Of a stretch of 64,000 bases of DNA, positions 1 through 21,948 are shown in pieces. The DNA is from Hypomesus transpacificus (taxonomy: Eukaryota; Chordata; Actinopteri; Osmeriformes; Osmeridae). The stretch covers positions 172,327-236,326 of the forward strand of contig NW_025813742.1 in NCBI RefSeq assembly GCF_021917145.1. Reading direction: 5' to 3'. The notes beneath the pieces were generated by a model. That model made no database searches, was not told where the DNA came from, and saw nothing but the letters and a program-made list of their open reading frames with translations. Made by a program: the position numbers and the translations under genes. The first letter of the stretch is position 1, and each line of letters starts with the position of its first letter.

Positions 1-87
1 CTCTGATGGAAGGAGGGAGTGTGGAGTGGTGATGAGATATTTCTGAACCTGATCAAACCTCTTCCCGACGTGACTCGTCCCTCGCAG

Positions 88-9594
<9,507 letters not shown>

Positions 9595-10630
9595 TGTAAA
9601 CAATCACGTATCCATTCCCTTGTCTGAAAGTAGCCCTTGATGGCTCAAATCACAGCACCCACACAAACACACAGCTTGACTGAAGGGAGTGTCCCCTGAA
9701 GAGCTAAATCAGCTCTCCTTGAACTACTTTTGAGATGTTTAGTTTACTAGAGCCTTCCTTGAAGTACTGTTATCAATGTGTGTAAAATGATTCTAGCAGG
9801 GTTAAATGGTTAGGTTAGGAGTCTAACTTGAAGAGAATAATGAAGACTTTTAATTGGATTGACATCTTGAACATGACATTAATGCCAAGTCATGCCTGTC
9901 TTAAATTCACAGATTGCCTTCTCTTGAACTACCCATACTCAATGCACTAAATTACGATTTGTAATATGGCAACTAATCAGGTGTTGGGGGTAAATTCCTG
10001 TAGAACCGAGTTATGCAAATTGGAAAAACATTTTAAAAGTATATAGCACCTTTCAGGTTACTTCCATTAATATTTTACAGTATTGTAAATGTTTAAGTAT
10101 GTTGCGTTTCACGAAGACTGTTCTTTGGCTGAAAGTGTAACCGTCTGTTTGTAGTATCGGCATGGCAATAAAAAAAAAAAAATACACATAGATCCAAAGG
10201 TTTGTCTGAAATAGTTTGTGGGTCTATACCTCACTTTCCATAGCACCTGACTTTTCCTTCACTGTTTTTAATGTATGCACACAGATCACATCTTCAGATT
10301 AGACACCTAAAACATCTATGCATCCTCAATCTGTGTTAGGAAGAATGGAGTCAATTACTGTAGATTGTTGTAATTTTGCAAACTGTGGTTAGCCGAATTC
10401 TAGTCAGTCATCCATTGATGGAACAAGTATTGAAGAACCAATCATTAAACCATGTTTATTATGTAAATATGACCACCCAGGCTATAGCACATGAGTGTTC
10501 TGAATGATCTGTGTATGTAATCCTAGCATCTCTTTGGATGTGGCATAGATTATGTTTAGGTAATGCCACATTCAATGTTTTGTAAATGTTGGTAACAATT
10601 TGGTATTAATAAAGGGTAAAAAAATATTTT
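9595..10630 (+). other. myo7a: myo7a 3' UTR with two candidate polyadenylation signals
   Basis: The A/T-rich sequence after the stop codon carries AATAAA at 10167-10172, followed at once by a run of A, and a second AATAAA at 10608-10613. No open frame with recognisable homology is present. The end of the transcript is inferred only from these hexamers. Confidence 0.5.
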
Positions 10631-10634
10631 GGCT

Positions 10635-10715
10635 AATGTTAATTGAAATGCTAATGTTGCTAATGCTAATATTGAAGGGCAAAGCCCTTTTTGTTAGTAT
10701 AGGGGGGAAAAAGGG
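10635..10715. mobile_element. Partial copy of the palindromic element at 10982-11178
   Basis: This stretch shares the words GCTAATGCTAAT, GGGCAAAGCCCTTTTT and GTTAGTATAGGGG with the palindrome about 300 bp downstream, in one arm only. It looks like a decayed or half copy of the same non-autonomous DNA element. Confidence 0.5.
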
Positions 10716-10981
10716 TTAGGGTTAGAAGGAAAATAACTCAAAAAATGAGTGCCTTTCACAGGGGTTAAGTATGATTAACATTTTTATTTGCATGTTTTAG
10801 AATGAAAAGTAATACCAAAACACATTTTACATGACTGTCAAATGTTGCCACAGCAATGTAGCGGAAAGGTACCACAGTTAGTTGTGTATTGCTATTCAGA
10901 GTACAGTTTTTTTTATATAGTCATCTTTGGCAAAACACAAACTACATTTTTGTAGTGGCATATAACAAGAACACACTTGGT

Positions 10982-11178
10982 GTTTTTCCCCCTATACTAA
11001 CAAAAAGGGCGGGAAAACGTGAGGGAAAACAAAAAGGGCTTCGCCCCAAAATGTTAGCATTAGCACAAAATGCTAACATTACATTTGTTTTTTGTGCTAA
11101 TGCAAATATTTTTTTGCAAACCCGTTTTTGTTTTCCCTCACGTTTTCCCGCCCTTTTTGTTAGGTATAGGGGAAACCT
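10982..11178. mobile_element. Palindromic MITE-like element with arms of about 60 bp
   Basis: The left arm (about 10988-11050) reads CCCTATACTAACAAAAAGGG and CGGGAAAACGTGAGGGAAAA. The right arm (about 11120-11176) is its near-perfect reverse complement. The centre contains further inverted words (ATGTTAGCATTAGCAC and its mirror). No coding capacity. The structure fits a miniature inverted-repeat transposable element; the family is not identified. Confidence 0.65.
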
Positions 11179-11254
11179 GAGCCTTCATTGGGATTTACAT
11201 TGACTGGACATAGGGGGAACCTGAGCCTTCATTGGGATTTACATTGACTGGACA
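11168..11254. repeat. Tandem duplication, two copies of about 43 bp
   Basis: Two adjacent, almost identical units both contain AACCTGAGCCTTCATTGGGA followed by TTTACATTGACTGGACA. The first overlaps the right edge of the palindrome, so the duplication probably arose at the edge of that element. Confidence 0.7.
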
Positions 11255-11815
11255 ATCACTTCCAACCATTTAACACAAATGCTATTTCGGATAGAATTCA
11301 CTTAAATTTGTACAACAAAAAAATATATTTCTCATTAGTTTGATTTTGTTATCTCATCCTTACCAGAAGGATTTACAAAGAGATGCTTCGCAATTGTGCT
11401 TTCAAATTTACTGAGATTAAGTGCTTTGTCTTAAGGTTATTACGGCAAGCATACTTTTACATTCAAACTGCTGAAACTAGGTAGAATGCCTCACACACAC
11501 ACTGAAATGTTTGAAAAAGTTACAAAATACTGATTACACTATAGCAATGCATTTAAATTAAGACTTTAAAAGCCATTAACAAACACAGACATTTAAAATT
11601 AATCAAAAAGGTAACTTTTTTTCTTCCTTCACAACAGAAACCTTCTACTACATTAAGAGATTAAATGATATATTCTGATATCCAAGAAGTGCCGCATCGG
11701 GAATGCAGTGAGCAGCTCAGAGAACCGCCCCTTAAAGTGTCATTTAGTCGCTCAAACCTGATTCTTACTATCCTGTATAGTATTTGCTTTGTGTCGCAAA
11801 AAAATTCCAGATCAG

Positions 11816-11957
11816 GAGTCTCCAACCCTGTTCCTAGAGAGCTACCTGCCTGTCGGTTTTTGATTCAACACTAGTTACTTGATTGACCAGCTGATCAGAG
11901 TCAAGTGTGCTAGACTGGTGTTGGAGCGAAAACCTACAGATAGGTATATCACCTGGT
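11816..11957. mobile_element. Imperfect inverted-repeat element, common vertebrate type
   Basis: The left part reads CCAACCCTGTTCCTAGAGAG and CTGTCGGTTTTTG. The right part reads TTGGAGCGAAAACCTACAG and GATAGGTA, roughly the inverse of the left. Very similar sequences recur in fish genomes as short non-autonomous DNA transposons. Identification is from memory of such repeats, without a library search. Confidence 0.45.
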
Positions 11958-12003
11958 CTAAATGAAACGTGTGCGGAGCGATAACATCTCACAGAGGGGG
12001 TTG

Positions 12004-15000
12004 TCAGTGTTCAGACACGGTTGCCAGGTTTGGGGCGGTGACCAATGGACTGCGAGCGTCTCCCAGGATGGTGACGCTGGAGATGGACCAGACGTCACTC
12101 AGTTCTGCCCAGAAAACCAGAGGTTTAGGGGTTAGCCAGCACGTCATCTTACAAATCTGTACATGTATTGATAAGGTGTTGAACTAAAAAAATGTCTCAA
12201 CTGCCTCATATTTAACTGCCTTGGGATTAATGAAGCAAATCCAACCAAACTGGAGGAGTGGTTATCGTTAGGTGGCAGAGAATTACACCTTGAATCCAGA
12301 GGTTGCAAGCTCGAAATCCTCTTTCTATAACGTCGCTTTGGAGAAAAGCGCGCTGTCAAATAAAGTTGTTTTTCTTGCGGGGACACAGTGCGACACGGCG
12401 TACATAGCTGACCTGTTGGGAACTTGCTGTAGGTGCCGCTGTCCAGGGTCGTGTCACTGGCGGAGCAGAACGCCAGGTCCCGCTCTCTCCACCTGGCAGT
12501 AGCACAACAACAGTTACCTCCACGTTAACCCCCCCCCCCCCCTCCCAGCATTTTATTTTAAAAAATTTTAATTATTAAATAAAGTGTTGTAATTTAGCTT
12601 CCTGATGAATCCCAGCCCCAGTGTCTCACCAGTGGAAAATGGAGATGAGGAAGATGAAGAGGAAGGAGACCAGATCTGTGAGGATCCACATTAAACTGTA
12701 CTCATCAGGAGTCTGGGGGGAGGAGAGAGGGAGAACAAGTGATAAAGAGAGGAGGGATTAAGGAATAAAAAGACAGCATATTGGCTAACCCTATAACCCA
12801 CCAAGCAAAGAAAAAAATATCACACTTAAAAGTACAAAACATACATTTAAGCTGCCAATACGTTTGCGAAGTCGTATAAAGACACATATGGATGACGGTG
12901 CTCTCACCATGAGGAAGAGGGGCCTCTGCAGGGTGCGGAGCAGCTGAGGGGCGTTAGTGGTGACGGAGTGGGCTCCAGCACACCAGGCCAAGGAGTACAG
13001 CCAGGGCTGGCTGATCACATACAGGTTGGTGCTGATATTCACCGCTGCATGCTCACTGTGGAGAGGGCAGGTTAGACCACACACAGCCCTGGAGGGACTC
13101 ACACACACGTACTACAGACACACCTGATGAGTTGGGTGGACATGGAGCTGTAGTGAAGGTTGAGCTTGACGATGTGGTTGTGCTGCAGCTCCTCCAGGGT
13201 GAGCAGGCTGCCTGAGGTCTGCTGGAGGTCAGGGTCCCTCTCCTGGACCAGGGCTCGTAGGTCTGGAGGCAGCCACAACACCTGACACACACACACACTA
13301 TCATTCAAAATGATCCTTTCGTATCTGACATCTCCTGGGTACCACTTAAAGAAAACGCTACATTACTAGTTCCTGGGAAAACGCGTCCCACAGCGCCCCC
13401 TACCTGACTGGAGCGGATGGACGACTGGTTCTGGATGACCTCCAGGGTGCGTGAGATCCAGGTGTCCCTGTAGGGGTGGCCCCTGGGCGGCCTGTACAGG
13501 TCAAAGATCACCAGCTTGTTCCTCCGGGCAGCCAGGTCCAGGAAGGCCTTGAGGGTGCAGACCGACTGGTTCTGGGCCCACGCCCGGTCCTCAGCACGCA
13601 GAGATCTGGCTGTGCCAAACGGGTCATGCTACACAGAGTGAGAGAGACACACAGAGAGACAGAAAGAGTGAGATAGAGAGAGACAAAAAGAAACAACCAG
13701 AGAGATGTGGTTAAAGGAAGACAGAAACTGAACAGCATTGACAGAGTCGATACACAATTAAGGTGGTAGCACACTGATGTAACACACATCAATACGTTCT
13801 GTATCTAAAGTTTCATAATGGCGTCAGTACAAAACCCAGGACGTCAATGTTTTTCTTTGACTCCCTCCTGTTATTTATTACAAAAACACACGCTTGGCCA
13901 GTAGAATCAATACCACATTCCTCTGAGCTTGGCTATATGACACTGCAGAGAGGACAGCTGTCAAAATAAACGCAAAAACAAAAATAACATTCTCTCACCA
14001 AGAGGAACCAGGAGCCCGCGTTGAGCACTTCCAGCTCAGCCCAGGTAAACATGGCCGCTAGCGCGTCCGTCCTGTTGGGAAACACGTCCTGGACGTTGGT
14101 GGTCCTCCTCAGGGTCCGGTCGTGCATCAGGAACGGCACGCCGTCGTAGCTGTGGCAACAGGGGGTCACAAACGCCAGATGGTTAGCGGTGTTTTCGCCG
14201 ATTTTAGTGTTGCTAAGCGACCGGTGTTGTCTTAGGAGGAGAGAGATATTCGGCCGACCTGATAGTGACGTCAGTCTCCAGCCCTTGTCCCCCAGCTTCC
14301 AGCGCCTTCTCAAATGACATGAGGGTGTTCTCTGGAGCAAACTGTGCGTCAACACACACAATTATCTCAGGATTAACAGTAATCTACCCTCGGGGTAGTT
14401 AATCCCAGAGAGAGAGGGAAGTGCTAGGCACTAGTGATGTGAACGAGCCACCTTTAGACCTGGGTCAGTCAACATTTCCAAATACTTGAGCCGGCGCTCG
14501 GTTCAAATCTCACTGCGATTCCAAGCCAACCGTCTCCGGGCTAACTCCCGAGAAAGGGGTCAGCTGTGAACCGAATCAAACGCACCTTCTCCACTCGTCC
14601 ACATTCATTCGCATGGTTGTTTTGAGTGGTCGTGGCCCAGGTTTGGTTGTTTCTCACCATAGGTGCTCCCCTGTGTCCGATGAGAGCTGGCGCTGGGCCC
14701 AGCCTGCCCTCCTCCATGATGCAGGGGGAGAACACTCCCAGGGGCACCAGGTACAGAGCCCCCAGGACGGACACATACACCCCCACCATGAGCCCTCGTC
14801 CAACTGGAACACACAAGGCCTCACGTCACACACTCCCCGCTTCAACACAATGAAAGATACTACTAATACTACTAAGAATAATAATAACACTATACATAGC
14901 TTTTATCATACGTCTCACACTACATAAAACTTATGTAATAATACTGATTAACTTATTTAATAATTCTTTCATTTAGTTTGTATCGTGCAGTCCTGAGCTA

Positions 15001-17686
15001 CATAGCATTATACTACTACTAATAATAATAATACTACTACTACATGTAATGATCTTTCATACAAAAAGCTAACAATGTACACCAGAGGATTTGAATCTGC
15101 AACCTTTTGACCTTTAGGCAGCAGCTTTGCCACTGAGCCGTATGTCGTGTGTGTCGTGTTTGCAGAGCAAATCAGTTTCCACTTAAGGTCACGCTTTCTC
15201 ACCTTTCCTGTTCATGCGGAAGAAATTCAAGGCTATTGGCCAGGACAAGAGCGTCATCAGCAAGACTCCGCCCACATGCAAATACGGCGCGGTCACCTTT
15301 TAAAACGACAAACAAACACTACGAGTTATTCGGTCTCTGAGAGGAAAGGAAAATGGAGAGAGAGATAGGACTCGCCTGGAAAGACAGGAGAAGTGTGGTC
15401 CACTCTTTGCTCCATAGGTCTGAGAGGACGGCTGTTGCCACGATAGAAAAGGCCAAAGATACCAGGATACCGATCTGTCAACATTTACATTTAGTCATTT
15501 AGCAGACGCTCTCATCCAGAGTGACTTACAGTAAGTACAGGGTGGTTGTGAGATGTGGGTGCAGGTGAAAGAAGTACACAGAGGTCAAATCAAATCTAAA
15601 TGTATTTTTTATAGCCCTTTTAACAAGCAATATCACAGAGGGCTTCATGTACGCCCATAGAACTGCCTCTCAGCCAACCTCAACCCTCAAGGAAGACAAG
15701 GGAAAAACTCACTCCTCATTTAAACATCAGGTACGATGGGGACTGTTAACAGCTTCAGAGGACTGTAAGGATGTAGGGTGATGTGCTCACCTTGTGTCCC
15801 CAGTGGAGGTAGAGCTTCTGCCCCTCTGCAAGCAAACACACCGCCAACAGCTGCAGGTCACACACACACGCGCACACACACACACAGTCAGATCACACAC
15901 ACACGGTCAGATCACACGTACACTTGGTCACATCACACATACAAACAGGGACATGAACTCACAAAGAACCAAAGAAAACACTCCACCAACGGGACACATT
16001 GCTGGCTTGGGAGAGAGAGAAGCGAATCAACTAATTAGTGATGACAAACAGCTGTTGCATACCAATAGGAGCATGAGTAAGGGTGACATCTAGTGGACAA
16101 AATGGAGAACAACACCGAGGGACACTATATCAATAAATCTATCCATCCATCCATCGTAAAAGACCTTACTGATGGACTGCCCCTTCTGGAAACTCCACTA
16201 AAACCTTCCTCTCTTTCTTCTGCCTTCACAGCAAAGACTATCTGGCTCCTTCATTGTCAGTGGAGGATGCTGTGATGTTCACAGCTAGGGACGGAAGGCC
16301 CCAGTGTTTAGGGGAGGGGGACCCTGGGGCGTCATTGATTTATGTCGGATGTTTGTCGGCGCCTCTGGACCCCCCCTTGGAGGGGCCCCGTGTTCCTAAT
16401 GCCTTCTCCTTACCAGCAGCACGGCGACATAGGTGAAGAAGGCTGCAGCGATGACCAGTAACACCACAGACCAGGGAAACCAGAAGCCCAGGTTCCCAAA
16501 GTTAAACCTACAGAGAAGAGAGGGAGAGAGAGGGAGAGAGGGAGGGAGTAAGGATGTGCATGAAGGACAGAGGGATGGAGAAGAAGAAAAAAGGAGAAGG
16601 AAGGAAGCTCTTCGAGGAGTAAAAACCGAGACTGCAGTCGTCAGCATAACTTGACGCTGATGTAATTTTATGAAGGAAAGGACAGGATGATCTCAACAGA
16701 AACAGCACTGGATTTCAATGGGAACTACCACTCCTACAGTGTGAACCCCGGCCACAGAGGTTAGACATGAACTTGCGTCTGTGCAGAGAAATGGGGAGTG
16801 TGTATGTGTGCTGTGTACATGATGTGTGTGTGTGTGTGTGTACAGTATATCTATGTGTACAGTTTGTGTATGTGTACAGTATATGTGTGTGTGTAAGTGT
16901 GTACAGTGTGTGTATATACAGTATGTGTGTTTGTGTGTTTTGTGTCTGTGTGCAAACTTACCAGTCAAAATCATTGTAGTCATTCTGTGCTTCGCTCCAG
17001 AAATACAGAAACACCAGGGTGAGTGAACAGGTCACCACGAGGAGGACTAAACTAGCACCCTCCAACTGCAGAGACGACAAACACAAACATAGCACGTAAC
17101 TGGGAAGGCGGGGAGCCGGCGTTTACAAATCCAAAACACACAGAGCTGTGTTTTATAGCTCCTTATAAAGGGAACGACCATTGAACTCTAAAGGAGAGAG
17201 AGGAATGCTAGAAAAACAGCTCATTCGACTCTGAAGCCTGGTTATGACAGGTATGACACAAGCCTTTCTTTGTCAAGTGTTTTTGGTAGCCTATGTCATG
17301 ATCCATGTTGTGTTGAGATTTTGTGTGTTTCAAAGAAGACGGTTTGTAGTATTCAAGTTAGGTTTTTGCGTTAAGGTTAGAGTTAAGGTTAGGAGTTATG
17401 AAAAACTGGATTTTGAATGGGACTGAATTCCAACTCCTCACAAGGATAGATGTACACAACATATGTGTGTGTGTGTAGGTGTGTGTCCATTGGCGTGACC
17501 TCTGACCTTGCTGCAGCAGCAGTCTCCCGGTTGGACACGGGTCCTCTGGTAGCGTCTCCATTGGCAACCATACAGGCCAGCCAGACAGGATACCAGGGGC
17601 TGGTGCTCGTAGCGCTGAAGCAACTTCTGACGAACCACTCGCAACCTGCCCAGTTTCAGCTTAGACAGCGTGGTAGGAGAGGCCAT
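12004..17686 (-). CDS. gdpd4: Glycerophosphodiester phosphodiesterase domain-containing protein, GDPD4/GDE-type, multi-pass membrane enzyme
   Basis: Minus-strand exons, 5' to 3': 17507-17686, 16962-17065, 16414-16507, 15791-15850, 15376-15474, 15203-15296, 14658-14803, 14259-14341, 13999-14149, 13404-13628, 13124-13281, 12908-13055, 12630-12712, 12413-12492, 12004-12104. They join in frame to 601 residues. The N-terminus has the cytosolic Cys/Tyr-rich start of the GDE2 group (CLAGLYGCQWRRYQR). Five hydrophobic segments follow, then the phosphodiesterase domain (about 245-510), then a sixth segment near 520-541. Catalytic features seen: LIGHRGAP (His254-Arg255), LETD (Glu281, Asp283) and LMHD (His296). 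Family members hydrolyse glycerophosphodiesters or release GPI-anchored proteins; the substrate here is unknown. GDPD5 is the close alternative, but the position next to myo7a favours GDPD4. Exon 5 uses a GC donor. Confidence 0.9.
12246..12365 (+). mobile_element. Decayed tRNA-derived SINE in the last gdpd4 intron
   Basis: The head GGTGGCAGAGAATTACACC and box-B-like GCAAGCTCGAAATCC are followed by GTCGCTTTGGAGAAAAGCGC, the family tail motif. It is shorter and more diverged than the other copies. Confidence 0.5.
15061..15142 (-). mobile_element. tRNA-like SINE head or tRNA pseudogene in a gdpd4 intron
   Basis: The reverse strand reads GGCTCAGTGGCAAAGCTGCT and later GGTTGCAGATTCAAATCC, in the order of tRNA A and B boxes. 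No intact cloverleaf could be drawn with confidence, so a SINE is more likely than a tRNA gene. Confidence 0.45.
15479..15542 (-). mobile_element. Truncated SINE directly before a gdpd4 acceptor
   Basis: Only the 3' part of the SINE remains. Read in the gdpd4 direction its tail (CTGCTAAATGACTAAATGTA) is followed by AATGTTGACAG and then exon 15376-15474. The acceptor therefore uses the SINE tail in place of a normal pyrimidine tract. Confidence 0.8.
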
Positions 17687-17795
17687 GGCTCACACACATA
17701 CACACACACCTTAAACATACAGCAACATAACCCCAAGAGCCTGCTGAACAGGCAGAGACTGGGGATGAGGGAAGGTTTTTTTGGGGGTGGGGACA

Positions 17796-18371
<576 letters not shown>

Positions 18372-19117
18372 TTACAAATGTGATGCAGCCAGTTCTAACC
18401 TTGACTCCGATGTATCATAACTTCTTGAGATAAGAATAAATTGCTTACAGTACACTGCATTTCCGTTGTACGTCCAACACTGACAAATTACTTGGGTTTA
18501 ATCTGGGATGAAAAACTCTCTGATGGCGAAACTTTTTCTGTCATCACATTGGTGTGTAAACACATCAGTCAGTGATGTGTGAAACCTTCTCCCCTCCCCC
18601 AAAAGTAAACACTGATTCATCCGAGTAGTGTACATATCTTTTAAATATGACGGTTAGCTTTAGAGAAAAAAAGCGGATTATCTATCAGCAAAATACTAGC
18701 TACCATGTTGGTAATTTTTATGTTATCTTTTTCTGCAGGGAAAAAATTATTAAGCACTGTTTTTCGTATATGTAGATTGTTAAAAAGCCAGGGACTTTTG
18801 GTTAAGGCTACCACAGAGAAGCTGTGGACTTCATCCAGGAAACATAATTAATCCTTCAGTCTAGTAATTACATCAGTCTTGCTGCAGTTTGAATTGATCA
18901 GAAATGCTGAAATAACCATACAGGAATATTCAAAGAGAATGAAAGGTACTTGTAGGCTATAGAGCCAAGCTTTTGCTTTGCGCGAGCTGCTTTTCATAAT
19001 CCGCGAGCACACTGACTGACCACAGGGTATCAAATTTAAGATAGGCTTGTTCAATGAATCCAAGATAACGACGAATTCTTTACCGGTTTAAGTGTAAATA
19101 GGCTAGGCTATAATTAC

Positions 19118-19230
19118 CTTAGCGAAGAAGTCTCTGCCGTTATCACGGAAGCCGCAGTGCGTACAGGTCTTTACGGTGTCTACGCAAGTCGTGCAGATAG
19201 TCCTGAAAGAAAGTCTGTTGACGTAGACCG
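19118..19230 (-). other. gdpd4: Possible non-coding first exon or promoter-proximal region of gdpd4
   Basis: Read on the minus strand, a segment rich in CG dinucleotides for this region ends in CTTCTTCGCTAAG followed by a GTAATT donor. It lies upstream of the gdpd4 start codon and beyond the GA-rich microsatellite. Its upper limit is not visible. It could equally belong to an unrelated transcript. Confidence 0.3.
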
Positions 19231-21639
19231 ACACCTGTTGCCAATGGAGACTCGGATATTTAATGTACAGTTTGTGTCTTATAAATTAATATTCCCCGTT
19301 CGAATTCCGATTGCCTGAGTTAAACTGCAATGGTCGAATACTGATGTGAGTAGCTTTGCTGTGTACAGTTCGTGTACAGCTGCATCCCCATGGAGTCGGG
19401 GGAATTAATAACAGTAGAGAGAGAGTGCGTGCTTGCAAACTCCCGCGGAGGCGGGGGATCGGAAGTTTTTACTATTAAGCCATTTGGTCTTACGTAAAGG
19501 GAAAGGTTAGTTGCTGTAATATCTTTCAAATTTAATGTGGCATAACTAACGTTCTAAAATGAAGGACCCAATTACGCTGGTCATGATTGTGAGAAGCGCT
19601 GCAGCGTTCACGTCAATTAAAAGGCGTCATTGTCCCATACTGTGTGCACTGAGGGTAAATAACCTACTTTTTGCGGACAAATGGGGACCTACGTTTTCTC
19701 AAGCATGATATGAATATTGAGAAGTGTATTTTGGCTATATTACATATAGGCACATATCAGTCTAAGAAACTCATCAGCCCCTGTTGACAACTTTGAGCTC
19801 AACCCCATATGGAGATTCTGATGAGATTTGGCGAAATAAACTAAGTTATACCAAAGGGAGAGAAAAGAACACAAGAGCCAGGGCAGTTATCCCCAGTGTT
19901 ATATGATCCGGTGTTGTGCGATCAGATGCACGGCTTTCATAGGGGGGTGCCTCTTGTGTTGATCAGACCTCTCTGTCCGCACTGTAATGTCTGTTCTGTA
20001 TATCCCAGCATCAAATGATTCTCACTGTACACTGAGGGGACTAGTAGGCCTATGAGTAACCAGAGTAAGTTTCCTGCATGTAACCCTTTCCTAGTCAGTG
20101 TTTAGCAGGGGGTGAGTTGCATTTACATCAAATGGAAAACAAGGCCTGCCATGAGAAATGGTATCCCCCGCATAAGTTTCTTCCATTCTACCCCAGCATC
20201 ATGTACATTTAAAGCATACATTTAATATCAATACACGTGTATGTATAGGTTGGACAGGTCTGAAAACAGAATAGTCCATGATAGGTGGGGGGATTATTAT
20301 GTTTTATTTTTTCATTTATTTCATTAAAACAATAAGAGTAATATTTCCGAAATTCAAAAATGATTTAATGTTGAGAACATTTCTTCTGATGTTGATACAT
20401 AAAGGTTTTAGTACTTGTCTTTTGTAAGCTGTAGGCATGTGAACCTTTGGTCAGTTGAGGACAGCTGATATTCTGGATCAGAAGGCTGTCGTTTTCAACC
20501 TGTCTGAGTAGCCCACACTACACACAGGCTAACTGCATTAAAATCGCATTCCTTTGAACCTATACATTAGTAAGAAGAGCAATGTGAAATACGTTGATCC
20601 TTTGTTGTAAACAGATGCTGGTGGACTTCAATTATGAACACTATTTAACAAATTATAAATGGAGATCATGTGCAAACAGTGTAGCCTGGATGAAAGAGGG
20701 ATTAAAGCTTTCTTTAAGTGGATGGCGACTTGGACACTGCAGTCCTGATTGTCCGATGAACTCTTACAAAAACGGGCCCGCCGTACAAGGAACTAAACTC
20801 CGGTCCACTGACATGTCCCTAGCTGTTGGTTGTTCAGGGTCAAACAGCAGTGACTTCACATAAGGTTAGCTTGTAGGCCTATTGCCTTAATGTTATCTAA
20901 ATATTTTATCTTCAACAGTACACACCAAAAGTATTTAGCACAGGTGACCTTACTTGTTTTTTTGTTGCTGTGTACCAATCCTGTCGGAAATGATTGAATA
21001 CTGACGGGATCATGAACTAGAAAAGGATGCTGTCTTACAAACATTTAAATCAGAATCAGAATTGGTGTTTATTCGCCATGAAAGTTTGCACAAGGAATTT
21101 ACTTTGGCAGGAGAGCCTACCCAAGCAGCCATTTACGGCGCCATTGATGGCAGTTTTACAGTACACAGCACTGCAGCCAAAACACAAAACAATGAAGCCT
21201 AATTGTTTAGACACTGATAAGTATGTGCTTACAAAATACTAGTACATTCCAAATTAACTATTTGTACGAGAATTTGGTTTAAAACATCCAATTTAAATGA
21301 AGACAACGTCAAATGTTTACAAAACACTGATATCATTCAAACCTTTCTCCCTCGATGTATCTTACTCTGTGTCAGATGAAGGCTTGTGAAAGGTTAAAGG
21401 TTAGTATTGTAGCACTAAAAAGCTACTGTTTAAGGCCAAAGCTCCTTAACAGTGTGTCATGAGATCCTATTGACAAACTCCACAGTAGAAGCTCTTACAT
21501 AAGCAGATCTGGTTTACGATACAGAAATATATTATTTTCCAAGAGGGGAGATTAAATACAGGTTGGTGTGTTTGGGTGTGTGTGTGTGAGTGTGTATATG
21601 TAACGGGGGTGTAACAGACGTGGTCTTGCTCCGTCCTAA

Positions 21640-21730
21640 AGGCTTTATGGACCATTTGTTCGTCCCTGCCTGGTCTCGAACACGCCACCTCTGACTGCCA
21701 AGCACCACCACTACCAGCTACGCCAAAGAA
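21640..21730 (-). mobile_element. tRNA-like repeat
   Basis: The reverse strand reads GTAGCTGGTAGTGGTGGTGC and GGTGGCGTGTTCGAGACCAG, resembling tRNA A- and B-box regions. It is probably the head of a different SINE family. Confidence 0.35.
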
Positions 21731-21906
21731 AATCTAGTTATTCGTTGACGCGGATGGCCTGTTACATACCTGAGGAGTGAGTTTCACTGATTCACACCGG
21801 TTACATATACACAGGCCTGTCTGTACGCATGTTTGCTCATGAACTCCATTTAGAATGAGTCAATTGTTAATGTTAAGCCCACCAGCAAGTGGGATTGTAT
21901 AAAGTA

Positions 21907-21948
21907 CCAGTCAAAGGTTTGGACACGTTTTCCCAAACCTTTAACTGG
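21907..21948. mobile_element. Minimal Tc1-like palindrome (deletion remnant)
   Basis: CCAGTCAAAGGTTTGG on the left mirrors CCAAACCTTTAACTGG on the right, with a 10-base spacer, and TA flanks both ends. The terminal words match those of a common fish Tc1 type (AGTCAAAAGTTTGGACAC, recalled). Confidence 0.6.

Noticed and set aside
10711-10728. Telomere-like GGGTTAGGGTTAG
   Set aside because: Only two units; too short for an interstitial telomere tract. A similar pair occurs at about 4320.
15061-15142. tRNA gene on the minus strand
   Set aside because: A- and B-box-like words are present, but the acceptor stem and anticodon arm do not pair convincingly; SINE head preferred.
20594-20863. 89-codon frame in the gdpd4-aqp11 interval
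   Set aside because: No homology recognised, no splice partners, and length within chance expectation.
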